Positions 30,416-40,231 of a DNA stretch of 64,000 nucleotides are shown piece by piece. Location: positions 17,422,001 through 17,486,000 of the forward strand of contig NC_065407.1 in the NCBI RefSeq assembly GCF_024362695.1, in the 5' to 3' direction. This stretch comes from Pectinophora gossypiella. Its lineage: Eukaryota > Arthropoda > Insecta > Lepidoptera > Gelechiidae. The position numbers were made by a program, and so were the translations under genes. The first letter of the stretch is position 1, and the number at the start of each line of letters is the position of its first letter. Under the pieces are notes generated by a model. The model saw only the letters and a program-made list of their open reading frames with translations. It did no database searches and was not told where the DNA came from.

Positions 30416-30990
30416 TTCTGCAAGTCTTATCTCTGCCGCGCCATTAAAAAGTGGAACGGGTTGCCGGCTCAGGTGTTCCCTCCTTCCTACAACATGGGGT
30501 CCTTCAAGCAAAGCGTGAAGAAGCACTTAGTAGGCCAGTATGGTAGTCGCAACTGATTCGAAATTGACTCATTGCGTTGTTTGCGTGCCCCAATGGGCTT
30601 CTCTATGCTTACCATCTGAGGAGCTCGGTGGCACAGCGGTAAACGCGCTCGGTCTGCGATTGTTGAAGTTAAACAACTTTCGCAAAGGCCGGTCTTAGGA
30701 TGGGTGACGACAAAAAAAAAGTTTTCATCTCAAGCTACTCCGTGCTTCGGAAGGCACGTTAAACCGTTGGTCCCGGCTGCATTAGCAGTCGTTAATAACC
30801 ACCAATCCGCACTGGGCCCGCGTGATGGTTTAAGGCCCAATCTCCCTATCCATCCATAGGGAAGGCCCGTGCCCCAGCAGTGGGGACGTTAATGGGCTGG
30901 TGATGATGCTTACCATCACACCTGTACCTACCCCTTCGGGATATAAGCGTGATTCTATCTTATGTTGTGTTAAAAAAGTCAGTAGAATAA
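30416..30990 (+). pseudogene. LINE-J, RT C-terminus and 3' UTR, split by SINE-3
   Basis: Open frame CKSYLCRAIKKWNGLPAQVF ... MGSFKQSVKKHLVGQYG, stop at 30554-30556: the C-terminal end of a LINE protein. The 3' UTR is broken by SINE-3 at 30617-30905, then continues CACCTGTACCTACCCCTTCG, GGATATAAGCGTGATTC, TTATGTTGTG. This links the orphan LINE-J ends elsewhere to a coding LINE. Confidence 0.85.
30617..30905 (+). mobile_element. SINE-3, full length, 12-bp TSD
   Basis: 289 bp between exact ATGCTTACCATC copies (30605-30616, 30906-30917). Head GAGCTCGGTGGCACAGCGGT, 5S-like GAAGTTAAACAAC and GGATGGGTGACGA, core GTGCTTCGGAAGGCACG, tail CCCCAGCAGTGGGGACG then GGGCTGGTGATG. Confidence 0.95.
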
Positions 30991-31225
30991 ACCACTTGGG
31001 TAGTTTCCTAAGTCAAAGATAAATTATGAAATTCTGATTACTAAATAAAGACAGATCTAAATGTGACAAAAACGTTTTCTTTTTTTATTTAAAATGTAGT
31101 TATAAGGGCGACATTTTGTCACGTTTTTCTATGACGTCACAGGTCGCTTTTTGATACAAATTACATTGCAATTTCGTGTTTGGATGTCTAGTAAAAACTA
31201 ACCGATTTGACTAGTTGGAAACCAG
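30991..31225 (-). mobile_element. MITE-2 copy, inverted
   Basis: GGGTAGTTTCCTAAGTCAAA at left and GACTAGTTGGAAACC at right; internal TTTTGTCACGTTTTTCTATG and GACGTCACAGG. Confidence 0.85.
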
Positions 31226-31640
31226 CCTATTCATAACAGATACCTGCATAAACCATCCTTTGCGTCATTATTTGATGTAAACCGAGTTCCCTTTACGTAA
31301 ACGCCCCTTTTTGTATATAAATAAGGTTTGAAAGAAATTGATAGGAATGATGGATCGAAAAGTTGACGCACGGTGAACTGCGAGCACCTTGTAGGATCAA
31401 AGCGAGGACGGGAGATAGGAAATATTATTGAATCTACCATAAAACGTGGGGTACACGTGAAGGAAATTCTGTAGTGAGAATTATAGTAAGGAGACATCGC
31501 AGTTTTGATGCTTTACAGAAGGAATGAAGAAAGGAGTAACAAAAATTGCTTAATTTTCACTTTGTATAATTAGATCCAGAAGTTATAAAGAAAAAAGTCG
31601 CTAAATGAAGCTCTTTTCACTAGAACATCTTGGGTGTTAC
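31226..31640. other. Unassigned stretch
   Basis: No supported feature. Confidence 0.5.
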
Positions 31641-31662
31641 ATAATAATAATAATAATAATAA

Positions 31663-31969
31663 CGGCCTCTGTGGTCCAGTGGTTGAGCGTTGAGCCCGCG
31701 ATCCGGAGGTCCCGGGTTCGATTCCCGGTGGGGACATTTCACAAAAATTACTTTGTGGTCCCTAGTTTGGTTAGGACATTACTGGCTGATCACCAGATTG
31801 TCCGAAAGTAAGATGATCCGTGCTTCGGAAGGCACGTTAAGCCGTTGGTCCCGGTTACTACTTACTGATGTAAGTAAGTAGTCGTTACGTGACCCAAGTC
31901 AGGGGCCTTTGGCGGCTTTGGAGTTTGGTACTCCACCTCACAACACACACGATAAGAGAAAGAAGAAGA
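31663..31969 (+). mobile_element. SINE-1, full length in an AAT-repeat target
   Basis: Head CGGCCTCTGTGGTCCAGTGG, B-box GGTTCGATTCCCGG, core and tail to GATAAGAGAAAGAAGAAG. ATAATAATAATA flanks both sides (31641-31661, 31970-31981): either a target duplication or a preexisting microsatellite. ~30 bases around CTCAATAGTAACC are deleted. Confidence 0.93.
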
Positions 31970-32044
31970 TAATAATAATAGTGTTGATATTTATTGAAAA
32001 GATAAATCTGAGTTTATATTCGTATTGTCTGTGGATAGTTCTTC

Positions 32045-32327
32045 ATCTATAAGTTGTGATATGGATTACCAAACTCAGCAACCCTGGTGTAAGGATATTA
32101 TTGACGCGTCAAAGGCCATGGCATCGACTACGTACCCACATAACATCAGTAAGTAGTAACCGAGACTTTCAGCTTCGTGTCTTCCAAAGCACAAGTCATC
32201 TTACTTTCAGACAATCGGGTGATCAATAATATTCTAACCAAACTAGGAATCTAAGTGGTTTTTGCGATATATCCCCTCCGGGAATCGAATCCGGACCTCC
32301 GGATTGTGAGCTCAACACTCAACCACA
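32045..32327 (-). mobile_element. SINE-1, old copy
   Basis: Reverse tail, degraded core (TTCGTGTCTTCCAAAGCACA) and head with B-box GGAATCGAATCC. Strong divergence suggests an older insertion than 30087 or 31663. Confidence 0.85.
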
Positions 32328-34499
32328 GCACAAAACTTATGGTTTTGAACCAATTATTTTATGTTTTCGATTCAAAATACGTGTAATAAGAATGATACTA
32401 GACATTGACATGTGAATAATATACAAAGAATTACACCATAATTACATTCTCGTCTTATTTAAAAATAATACGTACGTCATTATTATGAACTTTCAATTCC
32501 ATTTAATAGTGCTTAAGTGTTCTACATAGATGAATAGGAAAAACTGCATGCGCGACGGTTAATGTACGTGATCCTATAATAATTACACGTGTTTGTCGTC
32601 GACCTCTAGACCGGTGCACGAGCCACAGCCATCCATAACCTGACTCAACACGCGACACAAAAAATACTACACCCAAGAATATTCACCTGGACAAAAAAGC
32701 AAAATTCCACGTACTAAGGTTCTAATTTGAATAGCAGACCGAAAGGACATATGACGATGTGTAAAAAAGAATTAGCTGCCAAGTGTCAAATGCCCACTAT
32801 TATGAAGCCATAGAGAAATATCGGCAACTTAGGCACGCTCCAATGGATCTTTTTAAGTTCGCCTGCCATTGCCCAAGAAACTCGTCCACCTCATTATTTA
32901 CTTTTAGTTGATGTATTGACCCCTCGTGTAACGGTCTATTCGATGTTCTTTCATTGAACTTGTTTAAATCGACTCGCTTCACCATGACTTGCTGTCGCTT
33001 TTTGTACGTGTTACTTTAAAAAACGTTGAAAGGATTTCTTTTGAGACTTACAAGTCGTTAAATATTACTAAACGACATCATCAGCTTATAAAAATCCAAT
33101 CCTCAAATCAATTTTCAATACATAATGAAAATCTAAAAGCCTCGCCGGAATAAAAAAAAAGGTAAAATGAAACCCCGTTGAGTTTTGTCATAAAAATGTT
33201 TCCTTAATCTTCGAATTGAAATGGAGCCTCTTTTCAATAAGGCTTAAGCAAATTCGCAACCACATCGTAACAAACGAGAGAGGCAAATTAAACGAACCTA
33301 TTCCTGGCTCTAGGTCGTGACAAACGCCAAGGTCGCAGAGTCAAGGGGCTAAAAATTTGCAACATTCCGAGGATAATTTCCCTCTACTTATAAATTCTTC
33401 CTCTCATCACCGCCGCCCTTTGTTTTCCTGCAAATTGAATTAAGATTTCACGAAGCAAAGTCTGAGGGCAAGAATTTACAAGCAAGGATTCAGAGTTCTT
33501 AACCGGCATTTTGATGTCGACTAGCACTGATCCTTATTAGGTTTACGGGAAACGAGGGGCGAGCGACAAAATAAATTCGGCATGACAGGGGTGGGCTGGG
33601 AGGACTGTCAACAGGGGTGTTGTGTCCCATTCATTGTCCCCTTTGATGACGTTAGTTCGTGTCCGATGCACAAAGTCAGCGCGCAATAGATGCATTGTCA
33701 CTTTTAGAGGATTCGACAAACATTTGCAGAGCGGATTTGTTTTAGCAAGCCTTTTGTTTAACATGAAATGTTCCTTGGTTATTTTACAGTTTCTGCTCTC
33801 GGAAACGTTGTTTCCAAGTCTACATATGTTAAGGTCAAGTGGAATAATTAACGCTAATTACGTGCCGCAACTTTCCGCGATACGTAGCCCAAATTATGAT
33901 TCTTGGAACCGCAAGAAGACCACAAATAAGAGACACGAAGAGAGGAAGCGACGTCAAACAGACTAATTAATTAGTTTTGGTTCTTATTTTGGGGTATTTT
34001 TGTCGTCACGAGTAATTCGTGTGTTTCTAGTAATTTGCAAGCTCCATGTTCAGATCGATAGCGAATGGTCACGAGTTCGCCACGCATCGCCAGTTGCAAC
34101 GCGAACATGTCAAAACATGCCTACGGTGTATTTACACTTTGTTTATTTCTGTCCATTCGAATTGACAATCCATTTTTTTGTTTTGAAAACGTCCACAATT
34201 TGACTTTAACCTACCGTGTGGGATGGTTGAATAGCTTGTGTAAAATGAAATTGTGATTGTAATAACTCGAATTGTATAAAATTTGCACATTAATATATTC
34301 TTCTTACAATTGGCATGCTTGTGACTTATTAGTATACTTATTTTTTCAAAAAGAATAGATGAATTCTAAGTCTTATAAAAATAAACCTATTTATACATTT
34401 ACGAGTATAAACAAAACAATCACAACGGTCCCCCAAATCTTATTACTCTCAAAGCTCCTTATTCCACTTAATTAAAACACAAACCCATCACAATTAACA
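32328..34499. other. Low-repeat block
   Basis: The longest stretch without recognised repeats. No exon with convincing splice sites or domain is seen. The 33622-33966 open frame (114 codons) has no family signature. Such a block may hold regulatory or single-copy sequence. Confidence 0.45.
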
Positions 34500-34660
34500 G
34501 CTGTTAAAATCCAAAAATCCGTGACATTGTCAACGTCACGTGTTCCGCTCCCAAAACAACATATCCATTTACGTTCTCTTCCGAATGGTCTTATATTTCA
34601 CTTGCAGCAGTTTGATTTTCGACTGTATCTGTAGCTTCTTTAAGGTGAGTTTTGGGTTCA
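34500..34660 (+). promoter_or_regulatory. E-box patch and possible small exon
   Basis: CACGTG at 34537-34542. Downstream, TTCACTTGCAG ends at 34607 (acceptor-like) and AAG|GTGAGT lies at 34642-34650 (a strong donor-like match), bounding a 37-nt candidate exon 34608-34644. One frame is open (SLIFDCICSFFK). Alternatively the donor ends a noncoding first exon. No transcript evidence. Confidence 0.22.
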
Positions 34661-35524
34661 ATTTCGTCAATGTTTGTGTCGTTTCTGTTATTTTTGTGAG
34701 TAGTAACAGGACACTTGGCCTGAGGCGTTGGTACCGCCGCCATAGCCACTGACACTCCGGCTTCGTATGTTGACTTGACACCGAGCTGGCGAGCGGTGGT
34801 GTCGCGAAACTGACTCGAATTACTGACTCGTTCCCTAATACACTGTTATTTTTACTAATTGAACCATTCATGGGTTCAGAGGAAGTAATTAGTAGATTGG
34901 TTCGGAGCCTTTTTGAAATATGAGTTTTTGCAGAGGGTATTTTTCTGTTTGTTTAGAAGGTTTAGAACAACTCAGTGGCTAGTAGTTCCAAGATTTTTTT
35001 TTAAATGTTGTAAAAAGTGAAACACTTAATATAATATTTACGTCTTTTACAAAACAGAACAAATAATTTTGGTTCAATTGTATATTTTTAGTTCCAATTC
35101 ATAAATGTTTGTAAATTGTACCTTAGGTCAGTAAAACATGTAATTCAAATCTGCCGCCAGCAGGTAATTAGAACTGTGTTCAGTCAGCTGCACAGGCCTC
35201 ATCAATGCCATTCTCAACACCTGATCCTCACTTTCAAGATCAAACAACCAATAAAATGTTGCCACAAGTCCACAACCCCTGCATATTGAATGGAATTTAT
35301 TTCTAATTTCGAGCCCCAATTGTCGTGGTTGGGTTGCCATGGCGACGGAAGATGATTTATCTCCAACGTCATGTCTGCGCCTCTATTCGCTATTGTTCTG
35401 TGTATGTGTACCGGATTTAATATATCAAATCTTTTGTTGAACATTCGCTTAGGCGGCACGGCAGAACAATACTATTTTATAATTTGTACTTTCTTGTTGT
35501 TTATCTTAAAGTCTTGTTTATCTA
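34661..35524. other. Low-repeat block, continued
   Basis: No supported feature. Confidence 0.45.
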
Positions 35525-35668
35525 TATTGTGCTGGTTTTCCCTTCGCGGTTACAAGGTCAGACAGGCAGTCACTTTTGTAAAAAACTGGACCTGTCAAAG
35601 CTTCAGGTTAGGTAAGCAAACCCCGTGGAAACCGGATATCACTGAACGCTGATGAAGGAGATAATGAT
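35525..35668 (+). mobile_element. SINE-5 3' part
   Basis: TGGTTTTCCCTTCGCGGTTA, GACAGGCAGTCACTTTTG, CTTCAGGTTAGGTAAGC, ending GAGATAATGATG. Confidence 0.85.
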
Positions 35669-36134
35669 GTTCATAATTATTATTCAAAAAAGAAAGATCG
35701 TTAATTATTGGAGTAAAATTATGAATAATGCCGACAAATCGAATAATTTCATCATAAAAATGTTTATAAATATTTCAGTGTCCACGCAGATTTTGGGAGC
35801 TTCACAAACGTCGTTACCCTTAATAAAAAAGCTCTACACTTCCTGAATACAGAAATATTGGCTTGAAAATGGAAACTCTTTGCCAAACAAACTACGGAAT
35901 GAATGAAAGGAGAAAAAAACCGAAATAAGAGTAATTCTCAGACGAGACACGTGCCGGGAACAAGTCTCCGCAGTTGATGGATTACTCGTTTCCTTATTAA
36001 CGAATACCCTCGGCCCAAGAAACTTTAGTCAGAAATTATTTAACATTAAACGGCCAACTGGATGGATACTTACTTATTTCATGTTGTGCTGACCCCTAGA
36101 GTAGGCAGAAGGATGACCTATTTCTATAGCACTC
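35669..36134. other. Unassigned stretch
   Basis: No supported feature. Confidence 0.5.
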
Positions 36135-36137
36135 GTA

Positions 36138-36275
36138 GGGTGGTATTAATAAACGAATCTCAGCTGAGACTGCCCTCAAGATCATGCTCAAGTCTCTGTT
36201 TTTATATGAAAACTGTCACAGTGACATGATCTTGAGGGTAGTCTCGAAGCTGAGATTAGTTTATTAATACCACCC
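36138..36275. mobile_element. MITE-4 (138 bp)
   Basis: GGGTGGTATTAATAAACGAA at left; GGGTGGTATTAATAAACTAA inward from right; arms match for ~50 bases to CCTCAAGATCATG. GTA on both sides (36135-36137, 36276-36278) is a possible 3-bp duplication. It lies exactly at the 5' edge of SINE-4. Confidence 0.88.
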
Positions 36276-36278
36276 GTA

Positions 36279-36785
36279 GTCTTTATGGTCCACTGGCTTG
36301 CTTCTCAAACGGGGAGCGCCGGTTTGATCCCCGGTACCCATTTTTTTTGCCGTGACTTATAGTAGATTTGCCGCAGATGACATTAACTACTTGTCCGAAC
36401 AAATGAGGAGCTGAAGGCTCTCACCCGGTACAACGTTTAAGACAACAGGCCTGAGGGTGCCCAGTTGGGCGCGAACCTCGACTCAGGGCGTCGTCTGTGA
36501 GGAAAAATATTTGAAAGAATTAATCGACCCTAGTGGGTCGATAGCGATAAGCGCTGATATCGGTATCGGGGTCAACACCAGCACCGAACTTGCACCAATG
36601 AGTTATTTATCTTAAGTGCAGTTTTCACTAACAGTTGACTCGACCATTATAGACGGCAATACGGCTTACCACCTAAGAAAGCTCGGTGAGGTGTAGGTAC
36701 TTAGTTCATCTTGCAATGGATGTACCTCTGACTACCCCAATTGGGATATAGTCGTGAGTTTGTAAACGGTCAATTGGATGGATCT
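36279..36785 (+). mobile_element. SINE-4, interrupted by Repeat-G
   Basis: tRNA-like head TGGTCCACTGGCTTGCTTCT with GGTTTGATCCCC at left; ACCAATGAGTTATTTATCTT, CAGTTGACTCGACCATTATA, GATGTACCTCTGACTACCCC and TAGTCGTGAGTTTG at right. Confidence 0.85.
36341..36578 (+). repeat. Repeat-G inside SINE-4
   Basis: Starts TTTTTTTTGCCGTGACTTAT, has CGAACCTCGACTCAGGGCG and CGACCCTAGTGGGTCGATAG, ends near CGGTATCGGGGTC. Its left boundary (T-run then GACTTAT) matches other copies. No clear duplication. Confidence 0.8.
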
Positions 36786-37057
36786 ATTTCTATAGAAGAG
36801 ACTGCTACGTAACTAACAAATACCGTACCTATCTATAGCTATTTTATATATACATAAATTCACGCTCGTATCCCTAATCGTGGTAGGCAGATTCACAAGT
36901 GATCAGAAGACACTTCTTAAGTACTGTGTTTCACACTGGCAGGGTTTTTTTTTTCTTTTTTGAGTTGTTACTTTTTTATTAAAGGGTGTAAATGTCTGAA
37001 TAACTACGTACTGACGCTTTATAGTCTAACTATGTGCAGTCGGTTAGGTTAGGTTAG
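36786..37057. other. Unassigned stretch
   Basis: No supported feature. Confidence 0.5.
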
Positions 37058-37132
37058 TTCTCGATCTGGAACTCCCGGGTTCGATTCCTGCTGCGGATAT
37101 AACACTTTGTGATCCCTAGTTTGGTTAATACT
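37058..37132 (+). mobile_element. SINE-1 head fragment
   Basis: CTCCCGGGTTCGATTCCTGC (B-box) then CTTTGTGATCCCTAGTTTGG; the rest is lost. Confidence 0.75.
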
Positions 37133-37705
37133 TGACCGACATTTTTTCTAGATTTAATACATTTGTCATCAACTATTTGGCCGGGTTGTAACTCTTCAGC
37201 AACCATGCGATTCTTTATAAATAGGGTGTTGTCGTTAACTGGGGTTCTTACGCAATATTTTGAAAAGTTGTCCGTTAAGGGGAAATCCTGAAGGATACCA
37301 GAACGAGGGTCGGAGCTGTCCGGGAACACCATTTATAACCCAACGTTGACAAGCAGAAATTCCTGCCTGTTTTATCCTATCTGAGCGATGCATTTACGAC
37401 AAATTTCGAGCCAAAAAATAAATTAACATAACACAACCAGTCATATGCTGTTCACGAGATAATTCCCATTTTGCGAATGTTCCCGTTGTAAAAACTCTTC
37501 ACACTGGCAGCTTTTTTTTAATTGATATTTCTTGCACTCTGATGTTATCTGTCTAAAGGTTAGGTAAATAAAGCTCTTTTTGTATAAGTTTTGCGCCTTT
37601 TTACCGCCGGGAAAGTTCCTAAAGTGGGAATATTCCAAAAACAAAACATCTTCACGTTGGTGTAACACAAAGCTCGGTGAGATGATATACGTAGTCGTGA
37701 GCCTA
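37133..37705. other. Unassigned stretch
   Basis: 37148-37190 weakly resembles Repeat-G (CATCAACTATTTGGCCGGG). The rest is unassigned. Confidence 0.4.
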
Positions 37706-37862
37706 TGTTATGTAACATAACATCACGCTTTATCCCTAAAGGGGTAGGCAGAGGTGTATATTATATACACTCACTCCTCGCCACATGTATCTAAGTCTCA
37801 TGTTATAGGGGGCGAGCCTACTGCCATTAACTGGGCATCAATTGGAAACCACGTTATAAAAT
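37706..37862 (-). mobile_element. LINE-J 3' end
   Basis: TAACATAACATCACGCTTTA, AAAGGGGTAGGCAGAGGTGT, CACTCACTCCTCGCCACATG and GGGGGCGAGCCTACTGCCAT, parallel to 16970. Confidence 0.75.
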
Positions 37863-37920
37863 TAAATCTTTGATCCAAACATAAATCTCATAAATATCTT
37901 TGTTTAGAGATAAGCTTGCC

Positions 37921-37991
37921 TGTACTATCTGTTTTCTTTGTATGTTTCTTGTGTCTGTTTCATTGTGTACAAATAAATAAATAAATAAATT
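37921..37991 (+). mobile_element. LINE-Y 3' end with (AAAT)n tail
   Basis: TTTTCTTTGTATGTTTCTTG, TCATTGTGTACAAATAAATA; shared with 43033. Confidence 0.65.
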
Positions 37992-38007
37992 CAAACTCAA
38001 GTCGAAT

Positions 38008-38055
38008 TCCTTATCGCCGTTTATAATGGTCGAGTCAACTGTGTAAAAACAGCAC
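38008..38055 (-). mobile_element. SINE-4 scrap
   Basis: TATCGCCGTTTATAATGGTC and GAGTCAACTGTGT. Confidence 0.6.
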
Positions 38056-38177
38056 GTTAAATTAATATTAATTCTAATTAATAATTATTTTCATTTTATT
38101 TATTTTTTATTAATTATTTTTATTTGTCGAGTCGCTGTGGCCGAATACGGTCAGGAAGGAAAGGAAGGGAAGGGGAG

Positions 38178-38356
38178 GAATTCAAATTTAAATTCAAAAA
38201 TATCTTTATTCAGTAAGTAACATAGTTACACTTTGATCGTCAATATTTACATAACGAACGTTTCATCCGCCTAAAGCTACTGCAGCTTCTCACAACCTGT
38301 GTAGCCGGGGAAAAGAAGCTGCAAGAAAAACCTCGGCACAGGGCCCTAGACGTTCT
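38178..38356 (-). mobile_element. LINE-H 3' end, long
   Basis: AAATTCAAAAATATCTTTAT, AACATAGTTACACTTTGATC, TGTGTAGCCGGGGAAAAGAA, AGAAAAACCTCGGCACAGGG. The right end (GGGCCCTAGACG) is shared with 59247. Confidence 0.9.
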
Positions 38357-38579
38357 TTATAATAACTCATGATGTAAATCAGGGTTCGAACTGCCGATCC
38401 CGGAGAAGACTGCCAGTGTACAACAGAGCCAAAGTGACCCGCTTCGAAAACTCGCGTGACAATACATGTTATCGGAATAAGTGTATGCATGGTTTAGTCC
38501 TCGCTCAAACGGTTCTTGTTTAACAATTCCCAACCAGCCTAGTGCTATCTAGTGCAAACTGAAATGGTCAAACGCCAGC

Positions 38580-38645
38580 GGACAAAATGACGGACGACGC
38601 GCGTACGACGGACTGACGTGTGACGTCACAAGTCACGTCATTTTG
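38580..38645. promoter_or_regulatory. Cluster of CRE-like TGACG motifs
   Basis: TGACGTG (38614), TGACGTCA (38621-38628) and TCACGTCA (38633-38640) form a near-palindromic set beside CGACGACGCGCG-type CpG-rich text. This could bind bZIP factors; no transcript start is shown. Confidence 0.3.
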
Positions 38646-38769
38646 ATTCACGGCACATCGGTTTGGCTGCAGTCAGTACATCGGTTCAATTTATGTCCCG
38701 GTCGCGGCATTGGCAAGGTGCATGTACCAAAATGCTATGGAGAATGTGCGCAGTTTTTGGAAAATGATA

Positions 38770-38946
38770 GTATTGTCCGGAGGTCCCGGGTTCAAATCCC
38801 GAAGGGAACATATCACAGAAATAACTTTGTGATAACTATTTTGTTTAGCACATTACAGGCTGATCACCGGATTGTCCGAAAGTACGATGGTTCGTGTGTT
38901 GGAAGGCACGTTAAACTGTTGGTCCCGGTTACCTTACTGATGTAAA
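38770..38946 (+). mobile_element. SINE-1, both ends truncated
   Basis: Starts within the head (CCGGAGGTCCCGGGTTCAAA), continues through body and a mutated core (GTGTGTTGGAAGGCACG) and stops at TTACTGATGTAAAAAAAGG, directly fused to reverse SINE-2. Confidence 0.85.
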
Positions 38947-39612
38947 AAAAGGCTTAAGGCTTGCAATGTCCCTACCAAACAAAGGATAGTCTCACAAAGT
39001 ATATTCGACAATGTCCCTATGGGGAATCAAACCCGGACCTCCAGATTAGTGATGTTCCGAATATCCGTATCCGTGGATATCCGAGATAAAAGAAAAATCC
39101 GTATCCGTATCCGTGTCCGTTACTTTTCACGCGGATTTGTTGTTATTTTTGTAAATTTTATTATTATATTTTAAGTGTGTTGTATTTTGTATGTATGGAT
39201 TTTTTTCTGAAATAAAGCTTTATTATTATTATTATTACGGATCTTTTTCAGGTGATTAAGTAGAATTATTAAATAAAAAACTATAAAATTCCATTCAGAT
39301 TGTTATTATTTCTTAAAATCAAATATTTGGCACCTTTATATTGCAAACATTTAGATAGATAGATCTCTATAATGAAAGCAAGATAAAATATCACTTTTAT
39401 AACAATGAAATAACTAAAACTTTAATCTTTTTCTTGACTCCCATCGAATGATATCAAATAAGAAAATAAAGATCCGTATCCGTATCCGCGGATCTTTACA
39501 CTAAATATCCGTATTCAGATCCGTATCCGCGGATATACATTTTTAACGATCCGGCACATCACTACTCCAGATCATAAGCACAACGTTCTTACCCCTAGAC
39601 CTCGGAAAGGTT
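38947..39612 (-). mobile_element. SINE-2 head/body, split by hAT MITE
   Basis: 38947-39046 is reverse body and B-box (GGGAATCAAACCCGGACC). 39573-39612 resumes with CATAAGCACAACGTTCTTAC, CCTAGACCTCGG, the reverse of the A-box side. The interruption is the 518-bp element plus its 8-bp duplication. Confidence 0.88.
39047..39564. mobile_element. hAT-type MITE (518 bp) with 8-bp TSD
   Basis: CTCCAGAT is duplicated exactly at 39039-39046 and 39565-39572. TIRs are TAGTGATGTTCCGAAT and, from the right, TAGTGATGTGCCGGAT. The 8-bp duplication and the TAGTG end fit hAT elements. Inside are subterminal direct repeats of ATCCGTATCCG on both flanks and an AATAAAGC/(TTA)n segment near 39210-39235 that may be a captured LINE tail. 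No transposase. Confidence 0.92.
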
Positions 39613-39621
39613 GTATTATAT

Positions 39622-39712
39622 TCAAAATCAAACTCAAAAAAATCTTTATTCCTTTGGTTATTATAGTTATACTTTGATTTATCATTTTTTATGTACTTAA
39701 ATGTAATTATTA
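39622..39712 (-). mobile_element. LINE-H 3' end, diverged
   Basis: TCAAAATCAAACTCAAAAAA, TCTTTATTCCTTTGGTTATT and ATAGTTATACTTTGAT, a weak match to the family's terminal part. Confidence 0.55.
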
Positions 39713-40102
39713 AGTTGAGTATTACCCAACTCAATTAAAAGAAATATGACCTAATATGAATTTAAAGAAAATCTTGACAAACGTGATGAATAATGTGATT
39801 ACAAGATTTGTCAAGTTAGTCTATAACTTAATACTAAGAAGACCTAAATTTCCCCGGCAATTCATCCGGGACCAAAATTAAAACCACGCCGACATTAAGA
39901 TTGATCGAGTGTCACGAGTATGAATTATAGCATAATTCATAGTTTCCTAAAGCGGCGAAATGTGGGCAAATTACGAATAATGCTATTATACTGAATGCTG
40001 TTTTGTGCACCGTGATTGATTGTGACAGTTGTCTTTAGACAAGTTTTTTTTTGGGGATTTTGATAATATAGTATTATGTAAGCTTATTTGCTAATTGCTA
40101 TT
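39713..40102. other. Unassigned AT-rich stretch
   Basis: No supported feature. Confidence 0.5.
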
Positions 40103-40231
40103 CAAAATTCTAGATTAAGTAAATTAAATATATATTTTTTGGGGTTATGCGTAAGTTTTTAAATACCAGATAATATTTTAAATTTGTCAGAAAATAAAAT
40201 AAAGCTCATGTGATATTGCTCACGACTGTAC
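40103..40231. repeat. Repeat-E, with a MITE-1-like end
   Basis: AATTCTAGATTAAGTAAATT, TTAAATACCAGATAATATTT, TTTGTCAGAAAATAAAAT match 21036. The last 20 bases (ATATTGCTCACGACTGTAC) look like a lone MITE-1 end, hinting that Repeat-E could be a larger relative or host of that terminus. Confidence 0.55.

Noticed and set aside
30320..30472. Start of the open frame fused to LINE-J coding
   Set aside because: The first ~30 codons translate the SINE-1 tail; only the part after ~30415 is LINE protein.
31641..31662. (AAT)n as an origin or regulatory element
   Set aside because: A plain microsatellite or target repeat beside SINE-1.
33622..33966. 114-codon frame in the low-repeat block
   Set aside because: No family signature, no start context or splice sites; length is not unusual by chance over 64 kb in six frames.
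38150..38175. Purine-rich GGAAGGGAAGGGG run as a quadruplex
   Set aside because: Too few G-tracts of three or more in register for a convincing quadruplex.
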